Positions 1 to 9,858 of a stretch of 64,000 nt of DNA are shown in pieces (position 1 is the stretch's first letter; each line of letters starts with the position of its first letter). Source of the stretch: Podarcis raffonei (Eukaryota; Chordata; Lepidosauria; Squamata; Lacertidae); NCBI RefSeq assembly GCF_027172205.1, contig NC_070614.1:47246001-47310000 (forward strand), written 5' to 3'. The translations under genes and the position numbers were made by a program. The notes under the pieces are model-generated. The model ran no database searches, was not told the origin of the DNA, and was given only the letters and a program-made list of their open reading frames with translations.

Positions 1-690
1 GAAATAAAATGCTGCTCGAAGTACGGTTGGTGATTTCATCTGTGAAGCAATTACTTTCTCAGATGTTTCCTGGTCAACCAACTTTCTATGAGCCCCCTGA
101 GGCTTTGAGTCCCTGAGAAACTTTCAAGCAATTATCTCTGTGCTCTCAGCCCATTGGCAAAAGTTTGTGGGGAAGGAATCCATGCGCAATCTTCTTTTCT
201 ACAAATATGGATAGCCTATAGATTGAGGGCATGTGTAAACAAAATATTTGTAGTACAGCAGACCTTCCAACTGTCCTACTTTGAACAGAACATCCCAGAT
301 CTACAGAAGCCGCCCTGGCTTCTGTTTAAATGTCCCACTTCCTGAGCCACCACCACAGTGAGGCCAAAGTCTCCTCCACAGCCACTGTGAAAAGTCATGA
401 CGCCTGATGTTCTTAACATTTTAACTATTTATTTATGTTTTTACATTGTATTTTAATTTGTGAATCATCCTGGAATTTAATGATGAAGAGCAATATATAA
501 GTATAATAAAATCATCATCATCATCATCTCTCTCCAACTTCATTTCTTCACATTATTGCAGCCTGATTCTCCTTAAAGCATGTTCAGGAATTGCTCACTA
601 TCTTCCACAAAGTCAATCAATCAATCTTTATTACGGTCCAGAGACCCAACAAATCATTACAAATCAATCTTCCACAAAGTGCTTGGCATG
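1..690. repeat. V-gene flanking unit (non-coding)
   Basis: No gene seen. The stretch from base 1 to about 350 is repeated with small differences at 1723-2060, 27241-27560 and more distantly at 9440-9700 and 35160-35400, each time between V segments. It is shared flanking DNA of family B V-gene units. A short ATC microsatellite lies near 512-530. An AATCAATC-rich piece near 612-680 looks like an old retroposon tail that I cannot name. Confidence 0.6.
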
Positions 691-955
691 CTCTGATGTT
701 TTCTTTATGTAGTGCATATACTTTATTTAGTTGTCGTAAAGCATTTTTCATGGCCTCTGGGTGTGGATATTTATTCATTGGGAGAAATGTTGGAGTAGGG
801 ACACCATCTCTCCACACAAGACTCTGCTTCTCCTAAAACATCTTAGTGTCTTCCTGCAAAGCAATCATATATGACAATTCAGATATGCATGTGTAACAAG
901 GGCTTTTATTTATGCAGAGAGCCGCCTATCAAAATACACAAACATTGTAAATATA

Positions 956-1197
956 CATTGGTACCTCGGGTTAAGAACTTAAATTGATCTGGCGGTCCAT
1001 TCTTAACCTGAAACTGTTCTTAACCTGAGGTACCACTTTAGCCAATGGGGCCTCCAGCTGCCGCCGCACCGCCGCTGCACCATTTCTATTCTCATCCTGA
1101 AGCAAAGTTCTTAACCCGAGGTACTATTTCTGGGTTAGCAGAGTCTGTAACCTGAAGCGTCTCTAACTTGAAGTGTCTTTAACCCAAGGTACCACTC
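956..1197. mobile_element. Tigger/pogo-like MITE with TA target duplication
   Basis: Terminal inverted repeats read CATTGGTACCTCGGGTTAAG at the left and end in ACCCAAGGTACCACTC at the right, flanked by TA on both sides. The paralogous block near 26480 lacks it and shows the uninterrupted GTAAATATATTAGATAG. The ends resemble the CAGTGGTACCTCG ends of pogo/Tigger DNA transposons. No transposase is present, so it is non-autonomous. The interior repeats the 'TTAACCTGAAG' motif. Confidence 0.75.
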
Positions 1198-1204
1198 TAT
1201 TAGA

Positions 1205-1220
1205 TAGATTAGATGATGAT

Positions 1221-1258
<38 letters not shown>

Positions 1259-1280
1259 CAGACAGAGAGAGAGAGATGAT
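1205..1280. repeat. GATA microsatellite
   Basis: Tandem GATA units followed by GACA and GAGA units; the paralogous tract lies at about 26480-26590. Confidence 0.9.
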
Positions 1281-1386
1281 AGATGAGTCTCTCTCTCGTT
1301 CTGCAAGTGGATTTATACAATCAAAAGAAATGCATCTGGTGAGACTGAAAGTTATAGAGATGTTTAGTAGACAGAGGTTACAGTAA

Positions 1387-1620
1387 GAAGCACTGGAGGA
1401 GGAAGAGGTGTGCGGGGGGAGCACACTGCTCCTGGCAGCATGATACTGGTGGGGTACCATCGTGGCTGCCCCCCCACGCCCCTGCAGGTGGCACGCCCCG
1501 CCCCCAGGACACGTGCCACACCCCTGCAGGCAGCACGCTCTTCCCCTGGGATGCCCCCAGCCCCTCTCCCACCTGCTCTCCGCCCCCTGGTTCCAGAGCA
1601 TGAAGCTCCATCACAGGTGA
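1387..1620. repeat. GC-rich interspersed module, copy 1
   Basis: A C-rich block of about 230 bp in AT-rich surroundings. It contains repeated GGCACGCCCC / GTGCCACACCCCTGCAGG units and ends CCAGAGCATGAAGCTCCATCA. Related copies are at 26691-26915 (same insertion, duplicated with its flank) and 57174-57393 (independent insertion with a visible target duplication). It is not a recognisable gene; the frames open through it on both strands are a base-composition effect. Confidence 0.65.
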
Positions 1621-2119
1621 GAAGTTTGGTAAAACAAACAAAAGCAGACCTCTTCCCCCTCTTGTTTCTCACAAGGGGGCAGTCATGGTGCAAAGATGAG
1701 AAAATGCCCCATCTGCCATGACTGAAATAAAATGCTGCTCGAAGTACGGTTGGTGATTTCATCTGTGAAGCATTTACTTTCTCAGATGTTTCCTGGTCAA
1801 CCAACTTTCTATGAGCCCCCTGAGACTTTGAGTCCCTGAGAAAATTTCAAGCAATTATCTCTGTGCTTCAGCCAATGGGCAACAGTTTGTGGGGAAGGAA
1901 TCCATGGCACAATCTTCTTATCTTCTTTTCTACAAATATGGATGCCCTGTAGATTGAGGGCATGTGTAAACAAAATATTTGTAGTACAGCAGACCTTCCA
2001 ACTGTCCTACTTTGAGCAGAACGTCCCAGATCTACAGAAGCCGCCCTTCATCATCATTATCTCTCTCCAATCATCACCATCATCACCATCATCATCTCTC
2101 GAACTTCAAAATGGCTACC

Positions 2120-2425
2120 CCTAGGATGAAAGGCGTTGGACTCCCAAACCATTTGGATGAGTTTCCCCACACCTGTCCAAAGGCAAATGCTGTTGAGGAG
2201 GACTTCTTCTTAATTCACCCAGACAACCTGCACACTCCTGCTACATCCTGAACCACAACCCTTGTGTGCCTTTGACTTTTTTGTCAGTCAACCCCTCACC
2301 AAGCAAAAGGGAGAGGGGTGGTTGGAATTGGCTCAACATTGATTCTTTCCTTTGCCTATGAAGGCAAAATGCCTCCTTTCAAGTGTATAGGACTATTCTA
2401 AATATTTATGCAAATGAAACTTTCC

Positions 2426-2468
<43 letters not shown>

Positions 2469-2753
2469 TAATAAATGCCAGTCCTTTGCACTTTCCACCA
2501 CAACAAGCAGTTTTAAAGTATAAAAGAAAAATCCATTCCCAGTACATTAATTTCTTCCAAACCTTGCTCCAACACCAACATCTTTGATTGAATTTTGCAT
2601 TCCATCTATGCCCCCCCCCCAATTTGGACCCAACCCTGTGTGCATTTGCCTGTGTGTGTTTGTGTGTGTGCAGGGGACAAAGAGGAAGCCAGCAGCAAAC
2701 CCTGATGCCAAAATGGCTTTTATCTGCCTCATGTGCCTCACGGGGGAGGTCTC
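2120..2753. other. V-gene 5' flank, family A unit
   Basis: No gene. 2100-2420 matches 13855-14180 and 16320-16490 and other unit flanks. A tract of AAT repeats (2431-2466) may be the tail of an old LINE. From about 2490 the sequence is the conserved upstream region of family A V genes, including the TGTGTGTTTGTGTGTG run and the ACAAAGAGGAAGCCAGCAG block. It is present upstream of the genes at 14.9, 16.9 and 25.25 kb. Confidence 0.6.
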
Positions 2754-2810
2754 ATGTAAATACCACCAGCAAGTTGGGAGTGGTTTCGGATGAATGCCCT
2801 GAATATAAAA
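2754..2810 (+). promoter_or_regulatory. V promoter: octamer variant and TATA box
   Basis: ATGTAAAT at 2754-2761 is one base from the Ig octamer ATGCAAAT. TATAAAA lies at 2804-2810, about 70 bp before the leader ATG at 2881. The same pair and spacing recur at the other family A genes. Confidence 0.75.
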
Positions 2811-2880
2811 TCTTCACTTGCTTCCCAGCCCAGAGTCCCCTCTTTCCTGTATCTCTAGCACACATTTATTAATCAACATT

Positions 2881-3328
2881 ATGCAGTTCTTGTTGCTCTT
2901 GTTTTCTTTGGTGGTGTTTTCTAAAGGTAAGGGAAGTTCTGCAGTATTAATTTACTTCATGTGGCGATTTGATGACGAAAAACCATTAATTGCCATCTTT
3001 TATCTTTCCAAGGGGTCTCCTCAGACATTCAACTTGTATCGTCTGGACCAGGAATAGTGAGACCAGGAGAGAATCTCAACCTGCTTTGTAAAGTCACAGG
3101 TTTCTCCATCTCTACTGAGTACTATGCGTGGAGTTGGATCCGTCAAGCTCCTGGGAAAGGTTTGGAATGGATTGCATGGATATACCCCTATGATGGAGAC
3201 ACAGCATATGCCCCTTCCCTGAAGAGCAGAGCAAGCATTTCTTCAGATGCCTCAAAGAATGAGTTCTCCCTGCAGCTGAACTCCCTGACAGCTGCAGACT
3301 CCGCTGTGTATTTCTGTGCCCGAGATGA
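2881..3328 (+). CDS. IGHV: IGHV segment A1 (family A), intact
   Basis: Immunoglobulin heavy-chain variable segment, the germline part encoding FR1 to the start of CDR3. Leader exon 2881-2926 ([16 protein letters not shown]) ends at a GTAAG donor; the V exon runs 3013-3328 after a TTTCCAAG acceptor, and the intron is 86 bp. FR1 starts [11 protein letters not shown], the first cysteine is in NLLC, FR2 has [19 protein letters not shown]2 is about [11 protein letters not shown], and the V end reads [10 protein letters not shown]. Both disulfide cysteines and the core tryptophan are present. No stop or frameshift seen. CDR1 and CDR2 are almost the same as in A4 at 25.25 kb. A 23-bp RSS follows directly. 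The product would be the N-terminal domain of the B-cell heavy chain after joining to D and J. Family placement rests on reading the framework motifs. Confidence 0.9.
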
Positions 3329-3367
3329 CACAGTGAGACAAAGCCTATTGAGCCCTGTTCAAAAAGT
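3329..3367 (+). other. V recombination signal (23-RSS)
   Basis: Heptamer CACAGTG 3329-3335, spacer of exactly 23 bp, nonamer TCAAAAAGT 3359-3367 (consensus ACAAAAACC). This is the V-side RAG1/2 site for joining to a 12-RSS of D. Confidence 0.85.
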
Positions 3368-3990
3368 AGAAGTCCTGCTTCTATAAACAAATACACTGTG
3401 AAAGTTTTGACAGAGCAATTCTACATTCCACAGATGATGCGGAACAACATTCAAACTGCCTGCGTCTTCACTCTGTAACATCATGCAGATATGATTATAC
3501 TGATGGAATCCTGCAGAAGTGACACACAATGGAAGCAGAGCAATGTGGATCAGTACAGCACTGTACAAAAATACTTTTGCTGCAGCATTTTTTCTACCAC
3601 CTAAAATCAACATGCAGTTTTGTAAATACATGATCATTTGTGTTTTGTCTGTTCACACCTCTGAGTTATGCTTAAGGTTGCTGGGGATACACCTCAAGAA
3701 GGAATGTGGACTTTCAGAAATTGTGAAACCTCCTCTGCGGCACATAGGACCTGGGAAATCTGGGTTCAAATCCCTACTTGTCCATGAAGCTCACTAGATG
3801 ATCTTGGACCAGTCACATCCCCTCAGCCTAATCTACTTTACTGGAGTGATGTGAGGAATATATGAGGAGGGGGATATCATATATAGCACTTTGAATTCTT
3901 CGAGGCAAAATCTGGGATAAAATGCTACGAATAAATAAATTAAATTTAATGGGAATGGAGTTTATGTGCATGCATTCATACCACAGTCAA
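3368..3990. other. 3' flank of family A unit with MIR-like SINE
   Basis: No gene. The flank is shared with the segments downstream of the V genes at 15.0, 17.1 and 25.4 kb. About 3735-3945 looks like a tRNA-derived SINE: a B-box-like GGTTCAAATCC at 3763, followed by a body with CTCAGCCTAA and ATAAATAAAT. It sits at the same place in the units at 15.81 and 17.84 kb, so it is older than the unit duplications. The text GGAATGGAGTTTATGTGCATGC at about 3955 is the empty-site equivalent of the LTR element at 18070-21617. Confidence 0.6.
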
Positions 3991-5113
3991 GGCAGCAAGT
4001 TTGACTGAGAGCCTTCATGTGCTGTCAGGGAATCCCAAGTCAGATCGTGGCACGTAGGGAAATGCCAGTCCACAATTGTGCCGACCAGAGAGGGTGAGAA
4101 CACTTCTCGCAGTATCCTCTCTCCCCAGTGAAAACTTCAAACAAGCTCTTTAGTGTAGCCAAAGAACAAGCTGTGGTGTGTGGTTTGTGGTGTTTGTGTG
4201 TAGTGCCTATTGCAGAATGTTTGATGGCCCTTGGTGTAAATGAAGAAGAGAACGGAGACATTTAAAAATAAATATTAGTAGATCTGATTCGGACTCTCAG
4301 ATCATCAAATGAGGCCCTTTTTTCATGTTCCTCCTTTACATGATGTCTGGAGGTTGGCAAAAGGAAAAGAAGCCTTTTCTGCAATGGCTCCCTGTTAGCG
4401 GAATGCTCTCCCCAGTGAAGCTCACCGAGAACCATCATTCTACATCTGTAGGCATCAGGCAAAAATTTTCCTCTATAGCCAGGCTTTTGCACTTTATCTA
4501 TCCATGGCCTCCTAGAAGGGGGTGAGGTGTTTTAAATGTATTTCTCTTTCCTCTTGGTTTTAACGTATCTATGAGGGGTATTTTGTCTCTTTGGATGTAA
4601 GTCTCATTGGATTTCTGTGGGTGAGATAAAGGAACTGGCAAATTCATAATAATAACACTAATAAATGATTGTAGTTTGCCTAGGGAGAGCCCCAGGTATA
4701 CAGCTGCATGACTAGTTGGCTGTCTCTGTGTGAATGGGGACCTGGGAAACGGAGGTGGCAGACTATTGGTCAAAATTGTCTTAAGAGGTTTCTTTGATCT
4801 CTGGCAGCTAATACAATGTCCCAGTTTTCATGTGGAATGTTGGAAGGAATGCAACTCTTCTATTATGATCAAAGGAGGGCTTTTGTCTAGCTTCGGATTC
4901 ACTTCCTATCACTGTGTCTCTTGCACAGTAATACACAACCGTGTCCTCAGGTTTAAGGCTGTTCATTTACAAATAGAGGAGGCTGTTGGAATTGTCCCTG
5001 GAGATGGTGAATCGTCCCTTCACTTTAACCAAGTAGTAAATTGTACCTGAAGTGGACCTTATGTTGGCCACCCATTCCAAGCCATTCCCTGGAACCTGTC
5101 TCACCCAGTGAAA
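3990..5113 (-). repeat. Inverted duplication of the 28.97-30.09 kb segment
   Basis: The reverse complement aligns along its length with 28970-30085: V exon from FR2, RSS, downstream text with GACAGCCAACTAGTCATGCA, an L2-like piece (about 4290-4500), and the ACACCACA-rich flank. So a roughly 1.1-kb V-gene unit was copied in inverted orientation. The right edge at about 5113 joins AATAAATAGAATAAATTCCA text. A 70-bp piece of the unit (4211-4282) is repeated directly at 5149-5215, so the junction is a mosaic. Confidence 0.75.
4878..5113 (-). pseudogene. Inverted IGHV pseudogene fragment (family B)
   Basis: Read on the minus strand this is the second half of a family B V exon, from about FR2 ([15 protein letters not shown]) through [15 protein letters not shown] to VVYYCARD, ending at 4917. 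Leader, FR1 and CDR1 are absent: the 5' end stops at the duplication edge near 5113. One in-frame stop replaces the Gln of LYLQMNS (LYL*MNS). The RSS is intact: heptamer CACAGTG at 4916-4910, 23-bp spacer, nonamer ACAAAAGCC at 4886-4878, all minus strand. This is the only V segment in the window in the opposite orientation. Its closest relative here is the segment at 28.5 kb, which sits in the partner duplication. Confidence 0.85.
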
Positions 5114-5422
5114 TGCTGTGAATAAATAGAATAAATTCCATTGCAGAATGTTTGGTGGCCCTTGGTGTAAATGAAGAAGAGAACGGAATCACATTAAAAA
5201 AATTAATATTAGTAGTTCAACCTTTGTATACCTATAGTGCCTAGTTCAACCTATATGCCTATAGTGATATTTGAGCGGAGAAAAATACTTCTTATTTTAA
5301 AGTGTGACTCTACTGTCTGGTTCATCTACACCTAGGGCTGGAAACCCTGCAGTGCTGAACCTTGGAATCTCCATTTTCAGCAGCACCCTGTGCGATGCCA
5401 AAATCTGAAACCCCCACCTCTC
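5114..5422. other. Intergenic flank
   Basis: No gene. Contains the 70-bp repeat of unit text at 5149-5215 and unique-looking sequence up to the LTR element, whose left target copy CTCTC is at 5418-5422. Confidence 0.5.
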
Positions 5423-5874
5423 TGTTACGAAAAAGGAGCAATGCAGCTGAGTGCTCAATTGGCTGGAAAGCCAAACAGGGTGTTGACGTTATGGGACTGT
5501 ACCGTGGGAACAAAGGACAGTCTATTCAGTGCACTGAGCACCGGATGTTAGCTCAGAGTGTCACATGATCTGTACTGGAAGTACATGGGAGGAGTGTTTT
5601 TCTCTCTCTGCTGTTGGTGATGAGAGAGAGCAGTCACATTTCTCTGTACTGCTGGAAGGACAGAAATAAAGGCATGTAAATACATTTCTGTCTGTCTCTT
5701 TCCCCTCCCTGGGAATGGAGGGGAGGAATGGTGTGTTCTTCTCACGTTGGGAAGGATCGCCGATTGAGATCTCGCCTGATCTTGCCGGGAGTCGCAGACA
5801 GGGAGGTCAACAAGGAATCAAGCCGAGGCACCTGGAAGGTGGCCAATTCCTCTGACTTTTGGCTTGATTCAACA
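5423..5874 (+). repeat. Left LTR of copia-type copy 1
   Basis: About 99% identical by eye to 8461-8913. Contains AATAAA near 5663 as a likely polyadenylation signal. Confidence 0.85.
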
Positions 5875-8460
5875 ACTGGTAGCAATAGCCGTTGGTTATC
5901 TGATCCATGGGAATCAGCATGAGAGGTGAGAGGTCGATGAATCGTTGCCATCCTCTGCACCTAAGAAGATAAGATAACGTCTGCGTGCAGCCAGAAGCTG
6001 AACAGACAGCTGGACACCGAGAGGGGTGTTTTCCAGGCAACGGAGCCCCAAAAGGTATGCTGAATTTCGGGCTAAAAAGTGTGAACGCAGATTGATTTAT
6101 TCTCTGGTTCACGAGAGCTGCGTTTGGAAAAACAGCTCTGAGAGCAAGGCTTGCATACCAGGAATTCTTGTGGTTGATAAGATTTCCTGTCCGAAGTAGA
6201 GGTATGCACAGTTGCTAGGCAACGACAGTCAGTAGGCTTGGAAAGTTACTGACTGGCTCAGTGAGAGCATGAGAAGTCAAAGACTGTTTTGGCTAAGGAC
6301 TTTTGCAAGGACTCTGAAAAAGCGTGCAGTTTGCCTGCCAGAGAAAGCAGTAAACAGCCCAGAAGAGACTTTTGGATTTATACTGGCTCGACAGTGAGAG
6401 CAGACACTTGGATTCAGAATGGATGCCAAGAAGGGGGAAGGTTTACCTTATCCACCTCCCCTGAGTGCCGTTGTTCTGGATGAACACAACCGGCTTGCTG
6501 CACTGGAAGTAAAGGACAGGGGGAGGGAGGAACGGAGTTCTAATTCCCCCGCTTATGTTGCTACTGGAGAGGATGCTGTAGCTTTGAACGTTGTCCGATG
6601 TTACAATTGTGGACAGGCTGGGCATCTTCAGCGGAACTGTAAGAAGCCACGCTAGCCAAAAGGAGCTAAGGGCCGCTCAGCAAAGCCTGAGGCGTCAGGC
6701 AAAAGTCATACCAAGCCTATGGTGAAACCTGCAAAGGCTTTGATGGCGAAAGGAACCACGCCAGATGTTAGGAACTCATTTGTAATCGACACTGGAGCCA
6801 CGGTTCATATGTCCCCACACAGAGAACTCTTTTCAACGTTTAAGAAGCAAAGCTTCGCTGTGAAACAGGCCAACGGTCAGGAGCTGGAAGCGACCGGGAT
6901 AGGGACTGTGTATCTTAAGAGTCTGAACTTGACTATAAACAATGTTTACTTGGTTCCTGAGTTGAAGTTCAATCTGCTGAGTGTTTCGCAGATTGCAAAG
7001 AAAGGACTGAAACTGTCCTACGATGCTGAGAGCTGCAAGATCTACAAAGATGGAGAGTTGTTTCTTTATGCCAGAGAGAAAGATGGACTGTATTTGTTGA
7101 GTTATGCACAAAGTGATTACATGGAATGTAATGCATCTGAGTCTAACCTAATTTCTCTCGCAGGTGTGACCAAAACGAGCGCCAAGAAGGTGACCGGGGT
7201 CGACAGAGCGTTTCAGCGAGTGTATGCTGATGTGATTGGTCCTCTAGCACCATCTAGAGGCAATGCAAGATTTTATCTTGTGTGTGTGTGGATCATTTCT
7301 CTAATTTTGTCTGGATTTATGTGTTAAAGAGGCCACAGGAAGCCGTGGAAAGGTTTCAGGAGTTTTGTGACAAGGTTAAAAATATGCATGATGCTAACAT
7401 TGATTTTCTTTTCACAGATGAAAAGCAGATTTTTCTTTTACAGGATTTTCAGGAGTTCCTGCAGAAGAAAGGGATAAGACACAAGGTTGCTGTTTCAGCA
7501 GAAGCGTGGAACAGGGGTGTCTGTGCACGGGTGAACAAAGAATTGCAAAAGGGGATGAATGCACAATTGCTTAGTTCACATCTGCCACATGAGTACTGGG
7601 CGGAGTCTCTAATGTCGTATTGTTATACGAGGATGAGAAAGGTTTCAAAAGAGTTGGGAAGTTCTCCTTTTGAGAAACTGTTCCATAGAAAACCTTCTGT
7701 TGCCCATTTCAAGGTTTTTGGGTCTCATGTGAGAACAGAAGCTCCAGGTGGAAAAAAGAATGCCAGAGGCATTTTTGTGGGATATGAAAAGGGTCTCTAC
7801 AGAGTAATTTTGTCTGAATCTGGTCAGGTGATTCTCACAAAATTTCTAGAAAGTGCTCCTGAACAGGAGAGAGTGATAGTACACACATTTCCCACTGAGG
7901 ACGATTCAGATGCTGATGATTTTACTGATTACAGTGGTACTGAGAGTGACAGTGATAGCTCGGAGAGCTCAGTCGTCACAGTCATTGAGAAGAAATCTCA
8001 CACAATGGATAGGCCTTCACAGGTGAAGGATGAACCACTGTTTACTATTGGAACTGGTTCTCCAAAGAGTCCTGAGACTGAACCAGTGAGCAGAGAGGAT
8101 CAGCACCTCATACGAAGGTCTGAGAGAGTTACAAAGGGTGAACCTCCCAAGAGGTACTCAAAAGAGTTTGCTAACTTAGCTGTTGCATGTGTTGCTGTTG
8201 TACACAACCGAGGACAGGTTGGAGCTGTGTCTAAGTCAGAGACAAAGACACAACAGAGAGTTGCTAGCCAAGGTAATGCAGATGCACTCATTCCTTGGAA
8301 GCCAGACAACCAGAGAGGTACACTGGGGAAACCAGTGGCGGGGAGTTCCAAGGGTGGAACTGTAACAACAGGGGAGTGTTATGTGTATAACAACTGTTTG
8401 TTTTCTTCTCTGGATCACGCTTTGCTTGCCGCAACACGCATTGATTCTTTTGGGGGAGGA

Positions 8461-8913
8461 TGTTACGAAAAAGGAGCAATGCAGCTGAGTGCTCCAGATG
8501 GCTAGAAAGCCAAACAGGGTGTTGACGTTATGGGACTGTACCGTGGGAACAAAGGACAGTCTATTCAGTGCACTGAGCACCGGATGTTAGCTCAGAGTGT
8601 CACATGATCTGTACTGGAAGTACATGGGAGGAGTGTTTTTCCCTCTCTGCTGTTGGTGATGAGAGAGAGCAGTCACATTTCTCTGTACTGCTGGAAGGAC
8701 AGAAATAAAGGCATGTAAATACATTTCTGTCTGTCTCTTTCCCCTCCCTGGGAATGGAGGGGAGGAATGGTGTGTTCTTCTCACGTTGGGAAGGATCGCC
8801 GATTGAGATCTCGCCTGATCTTGCCAGGAGTCGCAGACAGGGAGGTCAACAAGGAATCAAGCCGAGGCACCTGGAAGGTGGCCAATTCCTCTGACTTTTG
8901 GCTTGATTCAACA
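8461..8913 (+). repeat. Right LTR of copia-type copy 1
   Basis: Starts TGTTACG after the purine tract and ends TTCAACA before the CTCTC target copy at 8914-8918. Confidence 0.85.
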
Positions 8914-9810
8914 CTCTCATGCTCCATACTAAATCATAGTTGTGCCACCCCAAGACTCCATGTCTAATGCAACCAAACTTGTCATGTTCCCTTGAATCCA
9001 CCTCTGACCCCTGGAATTTTGTGCCGCTCATAGATTGGGATGGTGTGCAACAGAATTGTCTGGCATGAGTTTGACACCAAACAAACACAGGTGCCCTCTC
9101 TTGCTAAAGATTGGTAAGATAACACTTGGGATTGGTAAATTAACACTTGTTTTGCTGAATGCAAGAATCCCTGACAGCTTCTGCTTAAAAACCTCCAACG
9201 AAGGAGAGTCTGATTTCTGAAACCTCCTAGTTAAAGTATAATTCTAGCTTCTATCCCCTCTCTTATTATAGTCTTAGAACACATCTTCTGGCATCACTGA
9301 AGGAAAATTCATAAATCTATATCCTATCACATACTAAGCACCTTGTCACAATACAAGACCTCGGAACTCCCTACCACCACAACCTCATCCTCCTCATCTC
9401 CCCAAGGGGGCAGTCGTGGTGCGAAAAACAGAAAATGCCATCCGCCATGACCGAATTAAATTGGTGCTTTAAGTACAGTTGGTGGTTCCATCTGCGAGAC
9501 TAATCGTTTCCTCAGACATTTCTTGTGGAGCCACATTTTAGGAGACCCTTGAGATTTGACTCCCTGAGAGACTTTCTCACAATCTTCTCTTATGTCGCCA
9601 GCCCATGGGTAGCAATTCATGAAGGGGTAATTCATGGCCTAATCCGCTAGTGTCTGATTCTGGGTGCCCTATAGCCTGAAGACATCAAAAGAAATATAAA
9701 TAGTGACTGACCCATGGGCATAGGCATATGACATTTTCAGGTGTGACCCATGAAGATTGTTCTGATTGAAAAGCACACAGTTCACCCCTAGTTTTACCTT
9801 TGGGGGTGAA
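8914..9810. other. V-unit flank
   Basis: No gene. 9390-9700 is a diverged copy of the flank seen at 1660-2060 and 27160-27560, with the GGGGGCAGTCGTGGTG and CCGCCATGACCGAATTAAA landmarks. The rest shows nothing recognisable. Confidence 0.5.

Positions 9811-9858
<48 letters not shown>

Larger units (their letters stand above)
690..2120. repeat. Segmental duplication, copy 1 (partner 26309-27560)
   Basis: This block aligns in direct orientation with 26309-27560. Shared landmarks in order: the TTTCTTTATGTAGTGCATAT text at 692, the GATA microsatellite at 1205, the GC-rich module at 1387, and the AAATGCTGCTCGAAGTACGG text at 1730. Copy 1 has gained a MITE at 956-1197. Copy 2 has about 230 bp of extra flank after the GC module. 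No coding region is supported here; the long open frames at 1200-1800 come from the GC module and the microsatellite. Confidence 0.7.
5423..8913 (+). mobile_element. Ty1/copia-type LTR retroelement fossil, copy 1
   Basis: LTRs of about 450 bp lie at 5423-5874 and 8461-8913. They begin TGTTACG and end TTCAACA (TG...CA), with a 5-bp target duplication CTCTC on both sides. A TGGTAGCA stretch just after the left LTR resembles the internal initiator-tRNA primer site used by copia elements, and a purine tract TTTGGGGGAGGA precedes the right LTR. Recognisable internal parts in order: a zinc knuckle CYNCGQAGHLQRNC near 6600, a protease-like DTGATVHMS near 6788, a pre-integrase and integrase core region to about 7800, and an acidic tail. 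The LTRs differ at only a handful of positions (about 1%), so the insertion is young. The copy is broken and incomplete, with a few breaks. Confidence 0.85.

Noticed and set aside
1209-1804. Several overlapping open frames on both strands
   Set aside because: They run through the GATA tract and the GC-rich module; composition keeps them open and they resemble no protein.
3112-3396. Minus-strand frames opposite V exons (also at 15.1, 17.2, 25.5 kb)
   Set aside because: Antisense shadows conserved only because the V exons are duplicates.
6719-8505. Possible domesticated host gene from integrase-like frames
   Set aside because: The frames lie between matching LTRs with a target duplication, so they are part of an LTR element and not a host gene.
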